Assembly (NCBI GenBank): GCA_027575765.1
Contig: JANBPT010001136.1
Span: forward strand, 1-13,682
DNA length: 13,682 nucleotides
Source: Tieghemiomyces parasiticus
Lineage: Eukaryota; Kickxellomycota; Dimargaritomycetes; Dimargaritales; Dimargaritaceae
Reading direction: 5' to 3'
Shown here: piece by piece, positions 8,781-13,682 of the stretch
Layout: each line of letters opens with the position of its first letter
Numbering within the stretch: position 1 is the stretch's first letter
The notes under the pieces: generated by a model
Told to the model about the DNA's origin: nothing
The model's database searches: none
What the model saw: only the letters and a program-made list of their open reading frames with translations
Translations under genes and position numbers: made by a program

Positions 8781-8816
8781 GCAGGCCACAATACAGTCGT
8801 AACGACTGTGGCCTGC
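8781..8816 (-). other. Strong bulged hairpin in the sppA 3' UTR
   Basis: GCAGGCCA (8781-8788) pairs with TGGCCTGC (8809-8816), and CAGTCG (8794-8799) pairs with CGACTG (8803-8808) around a TAA loop. A 5-base bulge (8789-8793) lies on one side. This gives 14 base pairs 41-76 bases downstream of the sppA stop codon on the transcribed side. It could mark the 3' end, stabilise the mRNA or bind a protein; alternatively it is a remnant of a small inverted-repeat element. Confidence 0.6.
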
Positions 8817-8856
8817 ACTGCTTCTTATCCTGCCCGTCGGGATCATGGTATACTCT

Positions 8857-11282
8857 CTATTTTGGTACCTCCGGACCGGCGGACAGCACCACATGGGGAC
8901 CGCCCCGGGCTGACACGCCGGTTTGGCTTTCCAACTCGCCAGCCGTCAAGGCCAGAAAGCGGTAAGCGCACGACCGGACCAGGGCGTCCACCCAGGTCTG
9001 GCCCTCCGCTGCGACGATATGGGTGAGTTCTTGTTTACCCATACCCGGCCAAATCCGCTTAAAGAGGGACTTGGGCCGCGGGAACACCTGCACTTCGGTG
9101 TTGGAGGCAACCAGGGTGTTAAACATGTGGCGGGAGGCTGCAACGGTGACCGTGGTCGGTTCGTCCCCTTCCTCGCCCCCGGGGACGCGCATCGACACCC
9201 CTTCGGGTGCCGTGTACCGCTTCAACAGGACACGTTGATCGGCATCGGTGTCGTCGGCCGTAGGACGGTGCGCCACGCGATCAAGATGGAGCACCACCGC
9301 GTAACCGATGGCATCCAGAAGCCCGCCCAGATGGTCCACCAGCCCGAGGTTGAGGGCCTGGGCTCCCGTGAAGACGCGCCCCCCGGCCACCGAACGCAAG
9401 TGCTCGGTGGTGAATCCGCGACCTGTCTGCACGCGCTGTAAAAAGTCCCCGTAGATGGTATCGGCCAGTAGACGGAAGCGGGCCACGTCGTCCGGGGTGG
9501 GCAAGTGCAGCAACGAGTTGGCCGTGTTGCCAAATTGGTACTTGTCCACGGTGACGCCTAGACGGTCGAGAAACTTATTAGTCAGGGTCAACTTGGCCAT
9601 AGCCACGCCGATACTACCCGTCACGGTGAGCGGCTGGGCCACAATTTGGGCACAGGGTGCGGTGGCCAGGTAGGCCCCCGAGGCGGCCACGCCAGCGTAG
9701 CTTGCCACCACCGGCTTACGCTTGATGTTCTGGGCATAGTCCACGGCGTGGGCGATCGTGTCGCTACCGACGGGATCACCGCCTCCGGAGTTAACCCGCA
9801 GGACGATGGCGTTGATCTTGGCGTTGTCCGCTGCTTCGCGAATGGCCTGGGCTACGCGGGAGGCCGAGGTGGGGCCGCTGCGCGTGATGTTGCCCGTCAG
9901 GTAGACCACGCCCACGCGGAATTGATCGGCACGCTTGCGCCTGCCCGGAGCGGTGGTAGTGCAGCGTAGGAAACGATGCAACGGCATAGTCCGGGTCCCT
10001 TTGAGTTCGGCTAGCGTATCCAGACGGTAGCCCAGTTTGTCTACCAGGCCCCGTGCCAAGGCGCTGCGACCAAGGACGACCCCTTCCTCGGTAAGGAGTT
10101 GCAGCTGCATAGGTCCACCGTACCAGAGACGCGTCAGAGGGTTAAAAGGTTAATCGGGCTCTAGCTCGGAGCGGAAAGTCGGTGTCCGTTTCTTCCATAA
10201 CCAATTGGACTTGGCCCGCCGGCCCAGAGGCTACCCCTCCCTCAGTCGATTCGCATTAAGTACAAAACCACGGGACCTCTGCCGCCGCGCCGACTTACCT
10301 GTGCGGGGACGCCATCCGCGGGCATAGCGAGCGCTTCTGCGATACGAGGACCACGGCTACTTATGATGTCGGACTGAATGGTGTCATTAAGAGAGCGCAG
10401 GAGGGCCTCGGTATTCTCGCGTTGGGGTGGGGGAAGGGCGGTGTGATTGAGGATACTAGGGAAGCTCTTGTACTCGTCGCGGGTTTCGACGAACGCGTCG
10501 ATGCCCAAGCGCTCTAGGGCATGTTTGAAGAAAGGAATGACGCGGGACATGCCTTCAAAATGTACTTCCCCGGTGGGCTGTAGTACCACCTCGTCGAAGG
10601 CTGAAGCCAGGTAATACGTGAGTTGGCTATCCAGGCTGTCGGCGCACAGCGTGGTTCGAGGTCCGGTCGAACCATACTGGGTAGTCTTCCACTCCTTAAA
10701 GTGGCGGATCGCTTCGCGGATCTCCTGGATCTGAGCAGCGTCTGGGGTGGGTCCCGGACCGGCGTCGCCCAAACTGACGACCAGGCGTTCAACGTGGGTG
10801 TCCAGCGCAGCGAAATTGAGTGCACGTACGGCATCCAGGATAGTCATGGGCGGGTCGACATTATCATCGCCAGGCAGGATACTCAGCGGGCCAAGCGTCC
10901 CGGCGAAACCTCCGCCGACGTTCTCTATCAGCGACTGCGGACTCAGGCGCCACACCAGCGTAGTGTGCGGGAACACGGTAGTGTGCTTAAGGTAGGCAAT
11001 ATACTGGGACAGACTGAAGGCCGCGCCACCGACAAGGACGACGGCCCCAAAAATGTACCACGGGCGGAACCAACGCGACGGCGGCGGCGGTGGCGGTGGC
11101 GATGGCGGTGGGGGATGCTTCGGCGCCTCGACTGTCTCGACTACTTCGCCCACCGTGTCCAGCTTTTGGGCGCGAAGAACTGAGCTATGGAATGGAACGC
11201 GGCCAGACAGGCCTAGCGCGCGGCTCAGGGCCAGACGAGGAAGAGGGCGCTGGCGAGCCCCGCGGAGCCAGAGAGATGCCAT
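8857..11282 (-). CDS. sppA: SppA-type signal peptide peptidase (family S49), mitochondrial
   Basis: Exons 11282-10299 (328 codons) and 10104-8857 (415 codons plus TAG) join in phase 0 to give 743 residues. SppA enzymes are membrane-bound serine peptidases with a Ser/Lys dyad that degrade cleaved signal peptides and membrane protein fragments. Parts in order: Arg-rich presequence (1 to about 35), poly-Pro tract (57-68), membrane segment (75-98), N-terminal S49 domain with YYLASAFDEVVLQPTGEV and EYKSF (catalytic Lys272), then the second S49 domain with VLRVNSGGGDP, AGVAASGAY (catalytic Ser470), TVTGSIGV and GRVFTGAQALNLGLVDHLG (about 569-588). The Lys-Ser spacing of 198 nearly equals the 200 of E. 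coli SppA (Lys209, Ser409), so this is the long two-domain type. About 150 further residues follow the usual end. The frame runs upstream to 11462, but that codon is GTG; ATG 11282 has context ACCCATGG. Confidence 0.9.
10105..10298 (-). other. Intron of sppA
   Basis: On the minus strand the donor is CACAG|GTAAGT and the acceptor CTATGCAG|CTG, 194 bp, phase 0. CTGAC (complement of 10133-10137) lies about 28 bases before the acceptor and fits the CTRAY branch site. Splicing joins GVPAQ to LQLLTEEG and restores one continuous SppA product. It separates the exon with the catalytic lysine from that with the catalytic serine. Confidence 0.88.
11078..11114. repeat. GGC/GGT trinucleotide-rich tract
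   Basis: Tandem GGC and GGT triplets on the + strand encode the proline run (residues 57-68) of SppA on the minus strand. The tract lies between presequence and membrane segment and is likely variable in length. Confidence 0.7.
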
Positions 11283-11962
11283 GGGTACGAGTGGGGGAGG
11301 GGTACAGGCAATATAACGAATGGGTTGGTTAAGAAGGTAGATGCTACCACCGGATGGGTCTAGACGGAGTTGGTTATGTCTGGCGAGCTGACGCTGAAGC
11401 GTACTGCGGTAAAGTGGGGCGGGAAGGACTTCGGGGTGGAAGTTGGAATGATTACCATCCACTCTATATCATAGGGCTGTGCCCTGGCCGTCCGCCGGAC
11501 CGCCGGTGTGGTGGGAAATTCAACATGTACCACGTACCACTGCAGGCCTGGTAGCAGAGTTCCGATTTTCAGGCCCTGATAATGCAAGCCGGGCTTGGGC
11601 CGTGCCAGGGTTATCGCTTAGGCGGTGGGTATTCGCCGTCACAACGTTCTTCCGCTTCACCCTCCCGGGACCCTTTTTCGGTCGAACTAGTAGGTCTCAA
11701 GGAATCACGGCTGAAACTCTGTCTGGTACCAGATCGCGTTTACTGATTCAGCTCCAAGCGGGGACATCATCTCATGGGAGTGGGCCAAAAAAAAGTGCAA
11801 TACTGAAAGCAAGCCAGGTTAGAGATGGTGGGTGTAAGAGGAGCAAAAGTTGGGCTGTCCCACCGTGTTGCAGGGGTTACTGCGGCAGAATGTGATAAAG
11901 TAAAGGAGCGACGGTTTACGAAAAGGGCAACCGTAGAAGTAGAGAACCGGCCCAGAAGTACC
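11283..11962. other. Spacer and promoter region of sppA
   Basis: This contains the sppA upstream region. The minus frame remains open to 11462 without an ATG, so this is probably leader and not protein. The rest (11463-11962) has no supported gene. GCCGTCCGCCGGACCGCCGG near 11487-11506 is GC-rich and partly self-complementary. No TATA box is obvious. Confidence 0.4.
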
Positions 11963-13645
11963 TTAGCCCATGTGCCAGGTATTATCTCGCAGGTTGCCGG
12001 GGGGTACACATATAATTTCCGGCGGGTAATTGGCCCTCTGGTCGCACCGGGTATCGTAGTGGTCATTACCGTAGGTCGGCACCTTCTGCTGGGCGTGATC
12101 ATAGGTCCCTGGCAACCCCGTGGGCATGGAAGGCCGGTGCCTTAGGTCACGATGCATGGTGGGTTTCGCGACTACGTTGGGCGGTCCCTGGTTCGCGGCT
12201 GGCGGTTCCGCCACGACGCGGGAGGTCGCCAATTGGTCGCGGTGGCCTGCATCGGTGTACCTGGCCCAGCAGCCCCCGTCAGCGATCGACCTTGGCCCGT
12301 AAACAGGCCCTGCGTGGTGCCTGCTGTCGGCGCCATGGCCACGGCTCTGCTGTAGGTTCCCCTTCGTCACCGGGGTGGTTTCCGCAGCAAACCGACGAGT
12401 GGCCTCCGTCATCTGTGTACGACTTGCCTGGCGAGGCAGGCTGGCGAAATCAATCACCTCAAAGTGACTTTTCTGGCGGGGTAGGGCGACGGTCGGGGCA
12501 TGCGCAGGCTGATCACGGCGGGGAGTCTGCCTTCGATCTGTGATGGTTCCGGTAGGAGCCTCGGATATTTGAACACGAGAGCGTCCCTCGCTATACTTCG
12601 ACTGACAGTGACTGCTACTCAGATTGTGATCTACCTGATCCTGGTTCCCCGGCATGGGTTGGACGTGATTCTCCAGCGTGGGGCGCACATTACGTGTCCA
12701 GCGGGTATCCTGGGGGTGGGGCTTGGAGGTATGGTGAGTGCGATTATTTGGGTTGCGTACGGTGCTATGCACTCCGTGGCTTCCCTGGTTGCGGTACTCT
12801 GAGCTACGGGGGATAGGGCAATTTGACCGGTAGGATCGATTGGGTACTTCGTGGGTACTCTGGTTGTGGTGCCCCAGATGGCGGAGGTTACAGTATTCCG
12901 GGTTAGGGAGGATATGGCGGTGCCTCGTCGGACTGGACAGGTGAAAAAATTCCGAGGAGGGCTGCGCATAATACGGGTCATGATGACGACCTAATTTCAC
13001 CCCCTGCCCCCGAGAGGATCCAGTGTCGCCTGGGCTGGCAGCAGGCCCGCAGTCACTGACGAGGGGTTCCATGGTAGATGACTGGTGACTGTTGTCTAAA
13101 TCTTTGGCTCCGTATGGATTCATGAGGGTTCTCAAGAGTAACTTCAAGCGTATCCATAATCGGGTGAGCCCGTCGGGCTGGCTGGGTGAAGCGGCCTCCC
13201 TAAAACGCCTAAATGTCATGTGATACGCCTTCTTTGGCCTACCTTGCGCGTCCTTTACCGTATCCAGTCGGACAGTGTCCAGCGAATGGTCCGGAGAGAC
13301 CAAGATGGACGCCTCCTCAATCATATCGATCATAAAACCAAGAAGGGAGGAGAAGACGATCGGGTCGGCAGTAATACCGCCAATGTGGTACAGATAGTCC
13401 AAGAAGTGGGGGGGGAGGTAGTACCACAATGAATTGCGCCAATTAGCGACGGTTATAAAGATCGAAAGGTACAGGCTGGATATATGTGATACTGGCGAGA
13501 ATAGGTAGGAGAGCGTCGGGTGATTTAGTAGGTCAGTAAAAGGTACCACTGAATACCAGACAGCTGCATTTGTTAAAGGGTTAACCGACACCGTACCTGA
13601 CGGTATTGTAACCAAGGCGGCCCCCCAAGAGGCCTTCCCTTCCAA
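11963..13645 (-). CDS. Hypothetical basic low-complexity protein, 5' end uncertain
   Basis: An open frame of 560 codons ending in TAG at 11963, far longer than chance predicts. No family is recognised. The frame is open from just after a TAA near 13660, but 13645 is TTG and the first true ATG is 13333 (codon 105). Either translation starts there, or an upstream exon beyond the window splices in near 13650. Codons 30-110 are hydrophobic and aromatic, with one or two possible membrane segments (about 45-68 and 93-108). Then comes a mixed-charge part (MIDMIEEASILVSP, then basic). From about codon 185 the protein is disordered-looking, rich in His, Arg, Pro, Ser, Asn and Gln, with short echoes (LPRQK / LPRQA, VVAEP / VVAKP). 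Such tails suit nucleic-acid binding or a linker; this is inference. Its 5' end faces the window edge. Confidence 0.55.
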   Translation of the reverse strand: MEGKASWGAALVTIPSGTVSVNPLTNAAVWYSVVPFTDLLNHPTLSYLFSPVSHISSLYLSIFITVANWRNSLWYYLPPHFLDYLYHIGGITADPIVFSSLLGFMIDMIEEASILVSPDHSLDTVRLDTVKDAQGRPKKAYHMTFRRFREAASPSQPDGLTRLWIRLKLLLRTLMNPYGAKDLDNSHQSSTMEPLVSDCGPAASPGDTGSSRGQGVKLGRHHDPYYAQPSSEFFHLSSPTRHRHILPNPEYCNLRHLGHHNQSTHEVPNRSYRSNCPIPRSSEYRNQGSHGVHSTVRNPNNRTHHTSKPHPQDTRWTRNVRPTLENHVQPMPGNQDQVDHNLSSSHCQSKYSEGRSRVQISEAPTGTITDRRQTPRRDQPAHAPTVALPRQKSHFEVIDFASLPRQASRTQMTEATRRFAAETTPVTKGNLQQSRGHGADSRHHAGPVYGPRSIADGGCWARYTDAGHRDQLATSRVVAEPPAANQGPPNVVAKPTMHRDLRHRPSMPTGLPGTYDHAQQKVPTYGNDHYDTRCDQRANYPPEIICVPPGNLRDNTWHMG

Positions 13646-13682
13646 GAAGACCGCCTCTCTTTAGGTCCGACCTTCCCGATAG

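Noticed and set aside
8923..9441. 172-codon + strand frame
   Set aside because: Antisense to the second S49 domain and C-terminal extension of SppA; no family features.
10105..10298. Two separate SppA genes in tandem
   Set aside because: The break is bounded by a perfect GTAAGT donor, branch site and CAG acceptor in phase 0, and the two halves supply the Lys and Ser of one enzyme.
10623..11183. 186-codon + strand frame
   Set aside because: Antisense to SppA exon 1; its C-terminal Arg/Trp run is only the complement of the proline codons.
11283..11462. 60-residue N-terminal extension of SppA
   Set aside because: The apparent start is GTG. The true ATG at 11282 has a good context and begins a typical presequence.
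1..13682. CRISPR array, rRNA, intact transposon or terminal repeats
   Set aside because: No regularly spaced repeats, no rRNA-like conserved blocks and no transposase or reverse transcriptase motifs were seen on either strand.

Overview
The window looks like nuclear DNA of a fungus. The case rests on three things: a gene resembling the fungus-specific cytochrome bc1 assembly factor Cbp4; two spliceosomal introns (181 and 194 bp) with GTAAGT donors, CAG acceptors and CTRAY-like branch sites; and nuclear genes for mitochondrion-targeted proteins separated by long, gene-poor spacers. I favour an early-diverging (zygomycete-grade) lineage, but that is an impression and not something the sequence proves. 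No rRNA, tRNA, CRISPR array or intact transposon was found.

Layout, left to right. 1-1497 has no convincing gene; 484-620 resembles a + strand promoter and leader. 1498-2352 (-) is an intact 284-residue orphan ORF with a poly(A) signal just past its stop. 2353-4463 is spacer holding coding-like minus-strand fragments, broken by stops and a frameshift, that show weak similarity to the orphan. 4464-4914 (+) is the two-exon cbp4-like gene. 4915-6655 is spacer with another coding-like minus-strand block at 5760-6050. 6656-7747 (-) is a UMP/CMP kinase (ura6 type) with a mitochondrial presequence and a membrane anchor. 7748-8856 is its GC-box/CCAAT promoter and a spacer. 8857-11282 (-) is a two-exon, 743-residue SppA-type (family S49) peptidase with presequence, proline tract, one membrane segment and a long C-terminal extension. 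11283-11962 is its promoter region. 11963 to about 13658 (-) is a long open frame of unknown function, probably missing its 5' exons, with a hydrophobic N-terminal part and a basic, low-complexity C-terminal part.

Three neighbours within about 7 kb (cbp4, the anchored UMP/CMP kinase, SppA) are all predicted to act at the mitochondrial inner membrane: complex III assembly, pyrimidine nucleotide phosphorylation and membrane peptide proteolysis. They are separate transcription units, so any functional grouping is inference. For three open frames (ura6, sppA and the right-hand ORF) the apparent first 'Met' is really GTG or TTG. For ura6 and sppA I moved the start to the first true ATG, which in each case begins a typical mitochondrial presequence.
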